Source: Bacteroidales bacterium
Lineage (GTDB): Bacteria; Bacteroidota; Bacteroidia; Bacteroidales; P3
Length of the DNA stretch: 62,661 nucleotides
Direction of reading: 5' to 3'
Assembly (NCBI GenBank): GCA_017480185.1
Contig: JAFVBC010000013.1
Location: forward strand, 1-62,661
The notes below the pieces were generated by a model. The model worked only from the letters and a program-made list of their open reading frames with translations. It had not been told where the DNA came from and made no database searches. Shown piece by piece: positions 8,896 through 18,649 of this stretch; the first letter of the stretch is position 1, and each line of letters opens with the position of its first letter. A program made the translations under genes and the position numbers.

Positions 8896-9831
8896 TTACC
8901 TCACTATGCGGGTGCCGCAGTGTTGGTTGACCAATTGACCAGCCTCGGTGATGACACAGGTGTGTCCTGTTTGCTCGACAAACATTATGCCAGCCCTGAT
9001 TTTTGGGGCCATGCTACCCTCGGTGAAGTGGCCTTCGGCAAGATAGCGACGCGCCTGTTCGACGGTGATGGTGTCGAGTGCCTGCTGGTTGGGCTTGCGG
9101 AAGTTGATATACACCTTTGGCACATCGGTGAGGATGTAGAACTCGTCGGCCTGTATTTCTATGGCACAAAGAGCCGAGGCCAAATCCTTGTCAATCACCG
9201 CCTCAACACCACGCACATAGTCGCTCTCCTCGACCACAGGTATGCCACCACCGCCTACGGTTACTACTATGTTGCCAGCCTGCACCAGTTTGCGTATCAC
9301 CTTTATGTTGTTTATCCTAACCGGACGTGGCGAGGCCACCACTTTGCGCCAGCCGTTGCCCTTGGGATCTTCGTGGTATATAGCTCCCGTTTCGGCCATC
9401 AGTTGCTCGGCCTGCTCGCGTGTGTAGTAGGGGCCGACGGGTTTAGTCGGGTTCTGGAAGCAGGGGTCCAGTTTGTTTACCGCCACCTGAGTAACAATCG
9501 TAACCACATCGCGCTGCATGTCGTGGCGAGCCATGACGTTGCGCAATCCTATTTCGATAAGGTATGCTATGGAGCCTTGCGTTTCGGCCACGCAAAAATC
9601 CATTGGCATGGCAGCCACACCGAGGGTGCGACCTGCCTCGTGTTGCAACATCACGTTGCCCACTTGAGGGCCATTGCCGTGGCCTATAACGACATTATAG
9701 TTCCGTTTTAGCAGTTTATAGAGGCTCTCACATGTGTCCTCAACATTGTGTATCTGTTCGTCGTAGGTGCCTTTCTGACCGCTGCGCAGCAGTGCATTGC
9801 CACCAAAGGCCACCATGGCCAACTTTCTCAT
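8896..9831 (-). CDS. arcC: Carbamate kinase
   Basis: The enzyme (311 aa) transfers phosphate between carbamoyl phosphate and ADP, giving ATP, CO2 and ammonia in the catabolic direction. The amino-acid-kinase fold is clear: VAFGGNALL near the start, GHGNGPQVGN around 50-60, a GGGGIPVV motif in the second half, and the ending VITEAGQLV plus GTRIV. The ATG at 9831 (MRKLAMVAFGG) is the start that fits the family; upstream in-frame codons run through the promoter and repeat element B and are rejected. With arcB downstream it forms a two-gene unit for substrate-level ATP formation. Confidence 0.95.
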   Translation of the reverse strand: MRKLAMVAFGGNALLRSGQKGTYDEQIHNVEDTCESLYKLLKRNYNVVIGHGNGPQVGNVMLQHEAGRTLGVAAMPMDFCVAETQGSIAYLIEIGLRNVMARHDMQRDVVTIVTQVAVNKLDPCFQNPTKPVGPYYTREQAEQLMAETGAIYHEDPKGNGWRKVVASPRPVRINNIKVIRKLVQAGNIVVTVGGGGIPVVEESDYVRGVEAVIDKDLASALCAIEIQADEFYILTDVPKVYINFRKPNQQALDTITVEQARRYLAEGHFTEGSMAPKIRAGIMFVEQTGHTCVITEAGQLVNQHCGTRIVR

Positions 9832-9895
9832 CTCGTGCAGTTTTCGTTTTATTAACAACAACTTAAGGCCGCCTTTGCGACCAAAAGAGAAGAGG

Positions 9896-9903
9896 CAAAG
9901 ATA
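9896..9903 (-). promoter_or_regulatory. -7 element, arcC promoter
   Basis: On the minus strand this reads TATCTTTG, a full match to TAnnTTTG, about 65 nt before the arcC ATG. No TTG lies at the expected 19-21 nt upstream, so only the -7 half is supported. Confidence 0.5.
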
Positions 9904-9944
9904 CGTTTTTTTACTCAAGTGTATGTTTTTTTTGCTCCAACCCA

Positions 9945-10064
9945 AAATCATCGTCCTATCATCGCCTGACCATGTCCTGACCATCGCCCTATCAAGTCCC
10001 ACTTTTGTAGGAGTTGATAGGGACTTGATTAGGACTTGATAGGGAGTTGATAGGGCGATGAACG
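9945..10064. repeat. Phased 11-bp inverted repeat element B
   Basis: This is among the most regular copies. Inverted units occupy 9945-9955, 9956-9966, 9967-9977, 9978-9988 and 9989-9999. The centre is 10000-10009 (10 nt). Direct units occupy 10010-10020, 10021-10031, 10032-10042, 10043-10053 and 10054-10064. On the right the triplets after GG are AGT, ACT, ACT, AGT, CGA, and three of the five units keep the exact TGATAG tail. The arms are not perfect complements unit by unit, so 11-bp phase is better conserved than pairing. Confidence 0.93.
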
Positions 10065-10146
10065 CGGCTGGCAACATGGCATAGAGCACTGTCATTAAGA
10101 GGCTTATGGCATATCGTTCAAAAATAATTGCCCCTGTGGAAAACAA

Positions 10147-11634
10147 ATGCGACTTAAAAGCGTTAAAAAAGCGATGAAAAGGATTGCAACAACACTTTTA
10201 TTGATACTGATTTTTGTCGGTGCAACATCGGTCGAAGCTCAAACCACACAACTCAAGGTGCGTCCTCGTGGATTGACCGACAGCGTGATTTACCTGTCGC
10301 AACACATGCGCGAGCGCCTACTGACGGTCGACACAGCGCGTCGCACCTCGGGCGGATGGTATGTCTTTGACCGTCGCACACCGTTGCCACAAGGGTGCTA
10401 TGTGCTGGTGCGGCAGGACGGCAAGCGCGCTCTGCGCGATATTTGTCTTGACGGCGAACGCAAAGTAACCCTTGACGGCGATTCGCTTCTTGCCCTAAAC
10501 ACCCTTAAGGTGAAAGGTAGCACGTCGCTGAAAGCCATGTTTACCTATATAGCCACCGAGCAGCAGGCCAAGGTTGACCTTCGCGACATTGAGCGGCGCA
10601 TGGCCGACAGCACACTTCGCCCAAGTGCCGAAGCCGAGAGAAAAGAATTGGAAGAGCGCATGACTGCCTTTGAGAGCAATGCCCGCAAAGAGGGCAAAGA
10701 CCAGTTGTTTTTCAAACTGATGGCCTTGTGCGAAACACCCGAAGTGCCCGACAGCATAACCGACAAGGGGCAGTTTTATCGCCACCATTATTGGGATGCC
10801 TTTTTCAGTGCCAACGCTCCAAAGTTGGAAAGCCAGATTATTGCCACCTCACCCGACTTCTACAACAAGATCAACTACTTCTTTTTCGGCTTGCTCTACC
10901 ACGCCGATGCCGACACCATAATGGTCGAGATAGATCGCCTTATGAGCCGCCTGCAGACCGACACGTTGCTTTCGCGCTACGTGATGGAGCACATCACGAC
11001 TCCCTATTTCCGCTCTACACGCAACATTGGATGGGATGCCGTGTGGTGCCACCTGGTGAAGAACTACTATATGGCAGGGCGATGCCCCTGGCAGAGCGAG
11101 TCGAACCTCTACACAATGCGGCAACACTACAATCGCATAAGTCGCTCGATAATTGGGGCTCACGGTGCCGAGTTGTATATGGCCGACACCAATCAGAGTC
11201 CAAACCCGAAGGACTGGATATCAAGCCATCGGTTTCCAGAACGTTATGTAATACTGTGGTTTTGGGACCCCGACTGCCACCACTGCCAAGAACAGACCGC
11301 CCAACTGAAAGAGCTCTACGACTCGCTGCTCACAGCCCCCGACCGTCGGTTTGAGGTCTATGCCGTGGGGTATGAAAGCGATGTAGAAAAATGGAAACGA
11401 TACGTGCGCGACCACCAGTTGCCTTTTGTCAACGTGGGCGGAATGAATGTAAACATTGACTATCAAGAAGCCTACAATGTGCATGGAGCACCAACAATGA
11501 TAATCCTCGACGAACACCGCGACATAATAATGAACAAGGTGTTGCCCGTAAGTTCGCTGCTCAAATTTCTTGACAGCCACGAACAACGTCTTGCTGCGCG
11601 ACAATCAAAAATAGAAAAAAAGCCCTCGTTTTGA
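10147..11634 (+). CDS. Secreted thioredoxin-fold protein with CxxC (DUF5106/TlpA-like)
   Basis: The 495-residue exported protein has a signal peptide (basic n-region, core TTLLLILIFVG, cleavage probably after VEAQ near residue 32). Residues 33-120 resemble the small beta domain (DUF4369-like) common in front of Bacteroidota TlpA proteins, the middle (about 120-345) resembles DUF5106, and the C-terminal third is thioredoxin-like with WDPDCHHC, giving Cys377 and Cys380, and a cis-proline loop HGAPTM. It probably handles disulfides or redox stress in the periplasm; the substrate is unknown. ATG 10147 is used; ATG 10174 is equally possible and leaves a shorter n-region. Its stop overlaps the mutL start by 4 nt (TTGA). 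Confidence 0.85.
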   Translation: MRLKSVKKAMKRIATTLLLILIFVGATSVEAQTTQLKVRPRGLTDSVIYLSQHMRERLLTVDTARRTSGGWYVFDRRTPLPQGCYVLVRQDGKRALRDICLDGERKVTLDGDSLLALNTLKVKGSTSLKAMFTYIATEQQAKVDLRDIERRMADSTLRPSAEAERKELEERMTAFESNARKEGKDQLFFKLMALCETPEVPDSITDKGQFYRHHYWDAFFSANAPKLESQIIATSPDFYNKINYFFFGLLYHADADTIMVEIDRLMSRLQTDTLLSRYVMEHITTPYFRSTRNIGWDAVWCHLVKNYYMAGRCPWQSESNLYTMRQHYNRISRSIIGAHGAELYMADTNQSPNPKDWISSHRFPERYVILWFWDPDCHHCQEQTAQLKELYDSLLTAPDRRFEVYAVGYESDVEKWKRYVRDHQLPFVNVGGMNVNIDYQEAYNVHGAPTMIILDEHRDIIMNKVLPVSSLLKFLDSHEQRLAARQSKIEKKPSF

Positions 11635-13406
11635 GCGACATAATAAACATACTACCCGACAGCGTAGCCAACCAGATAGCCGCCGGCGAGGTGGTTGATC
11701 GCCCAGCAGGAGCAGTCAAAGAACTGCTTGAGAACGCCATGGATGCTGGGGCAACACGCATTGATCTGATTGTGAAAGATGCCGGACGCACCCTCATTCA
11801 AGTAACCGACAATGGTAGCGGTATGAGCGACAGCGACGCACGCCTGTGTTTTGAACGGCATGCCACGTCGAAGATACACCGCTCGGACGACCTTTTTTGC
11901 ATCCACACCATGGGGTTTCGCGGCGAAGCGTTGGCCTCGATAGCAGCCATTGCTCAGGTTGAACTGCGCACCCGTCTGCACGAAAACGACATGGGTACGA
12001 CAGTGGTGATAGAGGGGTCGGAAATTAAAAGCCAGCTGCCTGTGGTGAGCCCTGCCGGGACATCGATTATGGTGCGCAACCTGTTCTTTAACGTACCAGC
12101 CCGACGCAACTTCTTGAAAAAAGACAGCGTCGAGTTGAGCCACATTGAGGAGGTGTTTAAGCGCATCGCCCTAATTCACCACGACATAGCATTCAGCTTT
12201 CAATCCAACGGCAAATTGCTCTACGACCTTAAGGGAGGCAGCATGATGCAACGCATAGCTGGCATCTACGGCGACCACTATAAGCAACGTTTCTATGCCG
12301 TGGACGAGAGCACTGACTTGGTAACCATAAAGGGCTTTGTGAGCAAGCCCGAATATTGTCGCCGCACACGTGGCGAGCAATACCTTTTTGTGAACGGTCG
12401 ATTCATAAAACATCTTGCCCTAAACGGTGCAATAGAGCACGCCTTTGACGACCTTGTGGCAGAGCGTAGCTACCCCTCCTACTTTGTGTCGTTGCAAGTA
12501 GACCCCTCACGCATTGACGTAAACATTCACCCCACAAAGACAGAGGTCAAATTTGCCGATGAGCATGCCCTATTCTCCATTCTACGGTCGGCTGTAAAGC
12601 GGTCGTTAGGACAGTTCACCTTGGCCAATAAAATAGACTTTGAGACACCACAGGAGTTTAACATAGCCCCTGCCCCCGCTGGTTATCACCCCATGCCTCC
12701 GCGCATATCCTACAACGCCGACTATAACCCATTTCGCAGCCAGCCCTTGCAAACCTCGATGGAGCACAGTCTGTTTGACCAGGAAAGGAAGCAGATGGAG
12801 ACGACAGAAAGCCAACTGATAGAGAGCACAATGGCAGAGATGCCCCCCACAGATGCTGGCCAACCCTGCATGATGGTTCAAGGGCGATATATCGTAACGG
12901 CACTTTCGTCGGGCATAGCAATAATAGAGTGGCGGCGAGCCCAAGAGCGGATTATCTACGAGCGTTTGATGCACGGCGGCGAGAATGCGTCGCTATCGCA
13001 AACGTTGCTCTTCCCCACCACATGCCGTTTCACACCTGCCGACTCTGAAATGTTGGCCGAATTGCTGCCCGACCTTAAAAAGTATGGCTTTGACATAACT
13101 GCCATAGGGCAACAAACATTTGTGGTGAGTGCCACCCCAGTGGGGTTTAAGGAGGCCGAATTGCAGCAATTCCTTGAGCAAATGCTGGCCGAATATAAGA
13201 ATGCAACCCTACAACGATTTGCCAATCGCGACCACAACCTCTGCGCTTCGATAGCTCGGCAATCGGCCTCGGCAGTGACTGCAATACCCCGCCAAGAAGA
13301 AATGCAACAAACAGTGGCCGACCTGTTTGCTTGCACAATGCCTGACACCACGCCTTCGGGCAAGAAAATAATAGAGATTGTGAAACCAGAAAACTGTTTT
13401 AACTAA
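11631..13406 (+). CDS. mutL: DNA mismatch repair protein MutL
   Basis: MutL links mismatch recognition by MutS to strand incision. The N-terminal GHKL ATPase is intact: the E-N-A-x-D-A-G box at 34-40, DNGSG at 60-64, GFRGEAL at 95-101, and the GTSIMVRNLFFNVPAR segment near 142-157. A Pro/Gln-rich linker (about 345-410) leads to the C-terminal dimer domain. Around 433-444 the place of the endonuclease motif DQHA(X)2E(X)4E reads EWRRAQERIIYE: the two later Glu remain but DQHA is replaced, so metal-dependent nicking may be lost or changed. The start is TTG at 11631, overlapping the previous stop; no ATG precedes the ATPase domain. Length 591 is normal. Confidence 0.95.
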   Translation: MSDIINILPDSVANQIAAGEVVDRPAGAVKELLENAMDAGATRIDLIVKDAGRTLIQVTDNGSGMSDSDARLCFERHATSKIHRSDDLFCIHTMGFRGEALASIAAIAQVELRTRLHENDMGTTVVIEGSEIKSQLPVVSPAGTSIMVRNLFFNVPARRNFLKKDSVELSHIEEVFKRIALIHHDIAFSFQSNGKLLYDLKGGSMMQRIAGIYGDHYKQRFYAVDESTDLVTIKGFVSKPEYCRRTRGEQYLFVNGRFIKHLALNGAIEHAFDDLVAERSYPSYFVSLQVDPSRIDVNIHPTKTEVKFADEHALFSILRSAVKRSLGQFTLANKIDFETPQEFNIAPAPAGYHPMPPRISYNADYNPFRSQPLQTSMEHSLFDQERKQMETTESQLIESTMAEMPPTDAGQPCMMVQGRYIVTALSSGIAIIEWRRAQERIIYERLMHGGENASLSQTLLFPTTCRFTPADSEMLAELLPDLKKYGFDITAIGQQTFVVSATPVGFKEAELQQFLEQMLAEYKNATLQRFANRDHNLCASIARQSASAVTAIPRQEEMQQTVADLFACTMPDTTPSGKKIIEIVKPENCFN

Positions 13407-13427
13407 ACAATTCAAACGCACAAACCA

Positions 13428-14036
13428 ATGTCGCAATACGAACCTCAACGATTTGCCGTGCTGCCTCCAATGGTCAAGCACCTGCTGATAATAAACACTT
13501 TGGCCTATTTTGCCAACTATGTGCTGCAAATGCGTGGCATACCACTAAACGCAATATGTGGATTGTGGGACGTGCACAGTCCTTTCTTCCGTCTGTGGCA
13601 ACCAGTCACTTATATGTTCATGCACGGTAATTTCTCGCATCTGTTTTTCAATATGTTCTCGCTATGGATGTTTGGCTGTGTGCTTGAACGCTACTGGGGT
13701 AGCCGACGTTTTCTATTCTACTATCTGGCGTGTGGCATAGGTGGCGGTTTGCTCTACCTGTTGGTGCCAGGTGCGCATCTGACGGTAGGTGCCTCGGCAG
13801 CTATATATGCCCTGCTGTTGGCCTTTGGCATGCTGTTCCCCAATGAGTATATATATCTATACTTCCTCGTGCCAATAAAAACCAAATGGTTTATAGTGGG
13901 GATGATAGCGATAGAGTTGTTGCTTGGAGTGTTTCAAACAGCCGACCACGTGGCCCACTTTGCCCACTTGAGCGGTATGCTTATCGGGCTGGTGCTGATA
14001 CTTTATTGGCGCAAGCACCCTTTTTCTAAATTCTAA
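13428..14036 (+). CDS. Rhomboid family intramembrane serine protease
   Basis: The 202-residue polytopic protein has about six membrane segments. The catalytic serine is Ser123 in GASAAIYA, and the catalytic histidine is His180 in AHFAHLSGM on the last segment but one. The HxxxN element (His71, Asn75) that helps form the oxyanion hole is present in HLFFNMFS. The usual GxSG motif has Ala instead of Gly after the serine. Rhomboids cleave within or next to membrane segments of other proteins; the target is unknown. There is no zinc-finger or other soluble domain. It sits 21 nt after mutL and precedes valS, which appears to have its own promoter. Confidence 0.9.
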   Translation: MSQYEPQRFAVLPPMVKHLLIINTLAYFANYVLQMRGIPLNAICGLWDVHSPFFRLWQPVTYMFMHGNFSHLFFNMFSLWMFGCVLERYWGSRRFLFYYLACGIGGGLLYLLVPGAHLTVGASAAIYALLLAFGMLFPNEYIYLYFLVPIKTKWFIVGMIAIELLLGVFQTADHVAHFAHLSGMLIGLVLILYWRKHPFSKF

Positions 14037-14054
14037 AAAGCACACAAAAAAACG

Positions 14055-14062
14055 TAAATTTG
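14055..14062 (+). promoter_or_regulatory. -7 element, valS promoter
   Basis: TAAATTTG matches TAnnTTTG fully and lies 36 nt before the valS ATG. A TTG at the expected distance upstream is not seen, so only the -7 half is supported. Confidence 0.5.
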
Positions 14063-14097
14063 CAACCCTTAACAAGAATCTATAACCCCTATCTAAA

Positions 14098-16731
14098 ATG
14101 GAAATAGCCTCGAAATACGATCCTCAAAGCGTTGAAGAAAAATGGTATAAACATTGGATTGACAACAATCTGTTTCACTCTGAGCCCGACGGACGGGAGC
14201 CCTACACGGTAGTGATACCACCACCAAACGTAACTGGTGTGCTGCACATGGGGCACATGCTGAACAACACGATTCAAGATGTACTGGTGCGACGTGCTCG
14301 CATGCAAGGCAAAAACGCTTGCTGGGTGCCAGGCACCGACCACGCCTCGATTGCCACTGAGGCCAAGGTGGTGAAGATGCTTGCCGAAAAGGGTATTAAC
14401 AAACACTCGTTGTCGCGCGAAGAATTCATGAAGTATGCATGGCAATGGAAGGAAGAGCATGGCGGAATCATACTGAAACAATTGCGAAGGCTGGGAGCAT
14501 CGTGCGATTGGCAACGCACAGCTTTCACAATGGATGAGGTGAGGTACGAGAGTGTAATTAGGGTGTTCGTCGACCTCTACAACAAGGGGCTGATATACCG
14601 CGGAGTGAGGATGGTGAACTGGGATCCTGTGGCCTTGACTGCCGTGAGCGATGAAGAGGTGATTTACAAAGAGTCGCACAGCAAACTTTACTTCCTGCGC
14701 TATTATATTGAGGGTGAAGACAAATACATAGTAGTGGCAACAACACGTCCCGAAACCATACTCGGAGACACCGCAGTGTGCGTACATCCTGAAGATGAGC
14801 GCTACGCCTCGCTTAAAGGGAAACGCCTCATTGTGCCCATCGTGGGACGCAGTGTACCAGTGATTATGGATGAGTATGTCGACCGTGAATTCGGTACGGG
14901 TGCCCTAAAAATCACCCCCGCCCACGACATTAACGACTATAACCTGGGCATGAAATATGGTCTTGAGTCAATTGACATATTCAACGACAACGGTACACTT
15001 AACGAAAAGGGGGGCAATTATGCTGGGTTGGAACGTTTTGCTTGTCGCAAACAAATTGTCAAAGACCTACAAGAAGCCAACTTGATTGAAAAGATTGACG
15101 ACTATGTAAACAAGGTAGGACACAGCGAACGCACCGATGCAGTCATCGAACCAAAGCTTTCGGCACAATGGTTTATGCGTATGGAAAGCGTTGCTAAAAA
15201 GGCTCTTGATGTGGTGGAAAATGGCACGATACAGTTTCATCCACAAAAATTCAAGAATACGTATCGTCATTGGCTTGAAAATATTAAAGATTGGTGCATA
15301 AGTCGTCAACTTTGGTGGGGACAACGAATCCCAGCATGGTATGTTGACATCAATGGCAAGGTGGAGACAATTGTGGCCTTGAACGAAACCGAAGCTCTTA
15401 AGGTTGCACAAGAAAAATATGGTATCAGCGATGCCTCTGCATTGCGTCAAGACGAAGATGTGCTTGACACTTGGTTTAGCAGTTGGCTATGGCCTATATC
15501 ATTGTTTGACGGCATACGTAATCCCGATAATAAGGAGATAAACTACTACTATCCCACCGCCGACCTCATCACAGCTCCCGACATTATTTTCTTCTGGGTT
15601 GCACGAATGATTATGGCTGGTGAAGAGTACCGAAATGAAGTACCGTTCCGCAATGTATACTTCACGGGTATTGTGCGCGACAAACTTGGACGCAAAATGA
15701 GTAAGAGCCTTGGTAATAGCCCCGACCCTATATCGCTGATAGAGAAATACGGTGCCGATGGCGTAAGAATGGGCATGTTGCTCACAGCTCCCGCTGGTAA
15801 CGACCTGCCGTTCGACGAGTCAATTTGCGAACAAGGACGTAACTTCTCCAACAAGATATGGAATGCACTGCGTTTGATAAAAGGGTGGAACGTAGATGCA
15901 AATACCATTCAAAGTGCAGACAATGCTGTGAGTGTGATGTGGATGGAACAGAGAATTCTGAATGTGCTTGCCGAGATAGAAAGCAACTTCAACCAGTACC
16001 GTTTGAGCGAAGCCCTTATGACAAGCTACAAATTGGTTTGGGACGACTTCTGCTCATGGTATCTGGAAATGGTTAAGCCTGCATTCGGCACACCTATCGA
16101 TGCCACAACCTACGAAAGCACTATTTCAATATTCGAGAAATTGATGCTTCTGTTGCACCCATTTATGCCTTTCGTAACCGAAGAAATATGGCATGCCCTA
16201 CGAGAGCGTCCTACAACTGCAAGCATTATGACGCAACATATGCCTACAAGCAACAAGTATGATCAGAAATTGCTTGATGAATTTAACAATAGTCGAGAAG
16301 TCATCACAGGGATACGAAACGTGCGTGGGCAACGTAACCTATCGCCAAAAGAGCCCTTGCAACTACAATACATACGTCAAGACAGTAGGTTTGAAATATC
16401 AAAATTTGAAGGTATTATTCGCAAGCTGGCTAACGTTTCATCAATTGAGGCCATCAATGAAAAGCCTCAAATGGCCACTGGTTTTATGATTGGTACGACC
16501 GAATGCTTCATACCACTACCCGATAATATTGACAAAGAGGCCGAACTTAATAAACTACAAGAAGAACTCAAATATGCACAGGGATTCCTTAACAGCGTAA
16601 TGAAGAAGTTAAACAATGAAAAATTTGTTAACGGAGCACCTGCAAATGTGGTGGAAAACGAAAGAAAGAAGCAGCGCGATGCTGAAAGCAAGATAACTGC
16701 ATTGGAAGCTCAAATTAAGCAACTGCAATAA
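14098..16731 (+). CDS. valS: Valine--tRNA ligase
   Basis: This class I synthetase (877 aa) charges tRNA-Val and edits misactivated threonine. It shows the HIGH signature as HMGH at 50-53 within [16 protein letters not shown], a CP1 editing domain with [13 protein letters not shown] (about 215-227), the KMSKS loop KMSKS near 533-537, an anticodon-binding helical domain from about 610 on, and a C-terminal coiled coil (about 805-877) rich in Lys/Glu/Leu that is typical of ValRS and grips the tRNA. The length is normal. The codon usage is somewhat more A/T-rich than in the upstream genes. A terminator follows within 20 nt. Confidence 0.98.
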   Translation: MEIASKYDPQSVEEKWYKHWIDNNLFHSEPDGREPYTVVIPPPNVTGVLHMGHMLNNTIQDVLVRRARMQGKNACWVPGTDHASIATEAKVVKMLAEKGINKHSLSREEFMKYAWQWKEEHGGIILKQLRRLGASCDWQRTAFTMDEVRYESVIRVFVDLYNKGLIYRGVRMVNWDPVALTAVSDEEVIYKESHSKLYFLRYYIEGEDKYIVVATTRPETILGDTAVCVHPEDERYASLKGKRLIVPIVGRSVPVIMDEYVDREFGTGALKITPAHDINDYNLGMKYGLESIDIFNDNGTLNEKGGNYAGLERFACRKQIVKDLQEANLIEKIDDYVNKVGHSERTDAVIEPKLSAQWFMRMESVAKKALDVVENGTIQFHPQKFKNTYRHWLENIKDWCISRQLWWGQRIPAWYVDINGKVETIVALNETEALKVAQEKYGISDASALRQDEDVLDTWFSSWLWPISLFDGIRNPDNKEINYYYPTADLITAPDIIFFWVARMIMAGEEYRNEVPFRNVYFTGIVRDKLGRKMSKSLGNSPDPISLIEKYGADGVRMGMLLTAPAGNDLPFDESICEQGRNFSNKIWNALRLIKGWNVDANTIQSADNAVSVMWMEQRILNVLAEIESNFNQYRLSEALMTSYKLVWDDFCSWYLEMVKPAFGTPIDATTYESTISIFEKLMLLLHPFMPFVTEEIWHALRERPTTASIMTQHMPTSNKYDQKLLDEFNNSREVITGIRNVRGQRNLSPKEPLQLQYIRQDSRFEISKFEGIIRKLANVSSIEAINEKPQMATGFMIGTTECFIPLPDNIDKEAELNKLQEELKYAQGFLNSVMKKLNNEKFVNGAPANVVENERKKQRDAESKITALEAQIKQLQ

Positions 16732-16748
16732 ACACAATAAGCATAAAC

Positions 16749-16780
16749 AAATAGGAGATGATTGCTCATCTCCTATTTTT
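16749..16780. terminator. Bidirectional terminator between valS and mgtC-like gene
   Basis: A perfect 13-bp stem (16749-16761 with 16766-16778) has a TTGC loop and a short T-run on the plus side. The stop codon of the convergent gene (16773-16775) lies inside the stem, and the minus strand leaves the hairpin into TTTGTTT, so one structure appears to serve both genes. Confidence 0.85.
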
Positions 16781-17219
16781 CATTTTTGTTATCTCGATGC
16801 TTCTTTACAAATAGTTCTATCGATTTTAGTATCCAGTTAATTAGTAGTACGAAGAGTACTGATATTATGGCCTCTTGCCACATTCCATAACCACACAGAC
16901 ATCCTATTGCAGCAGAACACCATATAGTTGCAGCAGAACTCAATCCGTGTACATTCACACCATTTTTCATTATTACGCCTGCACCAAGGAAGCCTATACC
17001 CGTTACCACCTGCGACAAAACACGCAGGTTATCCGGATTTACACCTGCGGTTTTGACTATTACAGACTCCGAAATTAAGATGAAGATACAGGCACCTATA
17101 GCAACAAGTGCATTGGTGGTAAGACCAGCCTGACGCTGCCGTAACTGTCTTTCAAGACCTATAGCAATACCAGCGATGAGTGCACACAAAAGTCTGAAAG
17201 CAAAGATTTCTATTGACAT
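16773..17219 (-). CDS. MgtC/SapB family membrane protein
   Basis: The 148-residue integral membrane protein has about four to five hydrophobic helices and the MgtC family core: GIAIGLERQ (18-26), QAGLTTNALVAIGA, and GIGFLGAGVIMKNG. The family includes Salmonella MgtC, linked to magnesium limitation and control of the F-type ATPase, and SapB. This copy lacks the C-terminal cytoplasmic extension of MgtC, so the specific role is open. It is the last gene of a seven-gene minus-strand operon, and its ATG overlaps the end of rsmI by 10 nt. The operon gives no direct hint of magnesium control. Confidence 0.88.
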   Translation of the reverse strand: MSIEIFAFRLLCALIAGIAIGLERQLRQRQAGLTTNALVAIGACIFILISESVIVKTAGVNPDNLRVLSQVVTGIGFLGAGVIMKNGVNVHGLSSAATIWCSAAIGCLCGYGMWQEAIISVLFVLLINWILKSIELFVKKHRDNKNEK

Positions 17220-17881
17220 TTAGCAGATATAATTATTACAAACTCTCCACGTGGCTCGGTACTTTCAAAATGTTTTGCCAACTCCTCTAACGACCCACGC
17301 AATGTTTGTGCATGCACTTTACTAATTTCCCTACTAATCGATATGCGCCGCTCTGGCTCTATGACAAGTAACAATTCTTGTAGGAGTTTGCCAACACGAT
17401 GGGGGCTCTCATAAACAATAACCGTTCTATTCTCTTGAGCCAATCGCTTAATAGCGGTTTGACGCCCCTTCTTGTGTGGTAAAAAACCTTCGAAACAAAA
17501 ACTATCGCATGGTAGACCACTATCTATCAACGCTGGTACAAAAGCTGTAGCACCAGGTAAGCACTCAACTTCAACATCATTTTTTATGGCTTCTCTGACA
17601 ATTAAAAAGCCAGGATCGCATATACCCGGGGTACCAGCATCGCTTACAAGAGCCATACTAATACCTGCTTTCAGCCTTTCTATCAGTTGATTTACGGTTT
17701 GATGCTCATTGAAAATATGATAACTCTGCAACGGGGTATCAATGCCATAATGTTGCATCAACACTCGACTGGTGCGGGTATCTTCAGCCAAAACAAGGTC
17801 GACAGACTTAAGAACCTCGACGGCACGATAAGTCATGTCGCCGAGGTTCCCGACCGGAGTTGGTACTAAAAAGAGTTTCAT
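17210..17881 (-). CDS. rsmI: 16S rRNA (cytidine(1402)-2'-O)-methyltransferase
   Basis: RsmI is a tetrapyrrole-methylase-fold enzyme that 2'-O-methylates C1402 in the decoding centre of 16S rRNA. Family marks are the N-terminal LFLVPTPVGNLGDMTYRA, AEDTRTSRVL (32-41), the SAM-binding SDAGTPGICDPG (80-91), and the YESPHRVGKLL stretch around 153-163. It has 223 residues, close to usual though short at the C-terminus. It starts 2 nt after yebC and overlaps the MgtC-like gene. A second, more divergent member of the same fold is encoded at 59.9 kb. Confidence 0.95.
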   Translation of the reverse strand: MKLFLVPTPVGNLGDMTYRAVEVLKSVDLVLAEDTRTSRVLMQHYGIDTPLQSYHIFNEHQTVNQLIERLKAGISMALVSDAGTPGICDPGFLIVREAIKNDVEVECLPGATAFVPALIDSGLPCDSFCFEGFLPHKKGRQTAIKRLAQENRTVIVYESPHRVGKLLQELLLVIEPERRISISREISKVHAQTLRGSLEELAKHFESTEPRGEFVIIISAKCQ

Positions 17882-17883
17882 TG

Positions 17884-18624
17884 CTACTCTTCCTCGAAGT
17901 CGTCTGGTATCTCCATGTCGTGATAGACATTAGTGACATCATCGTCCTCCTCAAGCATAGAGATAACCTTAAGCACTTTCTTCATTGACTCGGTGTCAAT
18001 CGAGCGTGTTGTATTTGGTATGCGCTGCAATTCAGCACTCTCACACTCAATACCCATTTCGTCGAGCATCTTAACCATGCTACCAAAATCCTCGTAGGCT
18101 GTGTAAAGAGTGATGTAATCATCGTCAACCTCCATCTCTTCAAGTCCGCCATCAATCAATGTCATCTCCAATTCATCAACTTCCATTTCTGGTTTGCGCG
18201 GAATGACAAAAACGCCTTTTCTGTCGAAAAGGAAACTCAAACTACCATTAGTTTCAAGCGTACCTCCAAATTTATTCATAATTGAACGCACATTGGCAAC
18301 GGTACGCATATTATTATCGCTCAAGCACTCGATGAACAAAGCAATGCCGTGGTTGACATGACACTCAAAGGTGATTTCCTGCATAGCAGCAGCATCTTTG
18401 TCATTGGCTTTACTGATGGCACGCTGAAGGGTATCTTTAGGCATATTGCACCCACGGGCATTTTGCACCAAAAGACGAAGACGAGGATTGCTATCTGGGT
18501 CGGGGCCACTTTCGCGTACGGCTATGGCTACTTGTTTCAAAATGTTTGAGTACTGTTTCGAGCGTTTGGCATCGGCTGCACCTTTAGCTCTTTTAATCTT
18601 TGACCATTTGTTGTGTCCTGACAT
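17884..18624 (-). CDS. yebC: YebC/PmpR family regulatory protein
   Basis: The protein (246 aa) starts MSGHNKWSKIKRAKGAADAKR, the highly conserved YebC N-terminus, followed by three alpha/beta domains. YebC-family proteins have been described as transcription regulators, and more recently some as translation factors that help ribosomes on proline stretches (related to mitochondrial TACO1). Which activity this copy has cannot be read from sequence. The C-terminal 20 residues are strongly acidic (EEDDDV...DDFEEE). It lies within the dnk-kdsB-trmB-rsmI operon, a context of RNA modification that suits a ribosome-linked role. Confidence 0.95.
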   Translation of the reverse strand: MSGHNKWSKIKRAKGAADAKRSKQYSNILKQVAIAVRESGPDPDSNPRLRLLVQNARGCNMPKDTLQRAISKANDKDAAAMQEITFECHVNHGIALFIECLSDNNMRTVANVRSIMNKFGGTLETNGSLSFLFDRKGVFVIPRKPEMEVDELEMTLIDGGLEEMEVDDDYITLYTAYEDFGSMVKMLDEMGIECESAELQRIPNTTRSIDTESMKKVLKVISMLEEDDDVTNVYHDMEIPDDFEEE

Positions 18625-18649
18625 AGTTGTTATATTTTATTATTGTTTT

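Larger units (their letters stand above)
9832..10146. other. Divergent intergenic region arcC / thioredoxin-fold gene
   Basis: This spacer lies between divergently transcribed genes. It holds a minus-strand -7 element for arcC (9896-9903) and repeat element B (9945-10064). No good promoter match is visible for the plus-strand gene at 10147. No ORF here looks real. Confidence 0.6.

Noticed and set aside
9945-10064. Invertible promoter flanked by inverted repeats
   Set aside because: The part between the arms is only 10 nt, too short to hold a promoter, and no invertase gene is nearby.
16749-16780. A seventh copy of the 11-bp repeat (contains GGAGATGA)
   Set aside because: It is a single perfect hairpin with a 4-nt loop and T-run between convergent genes; there are no phased units.
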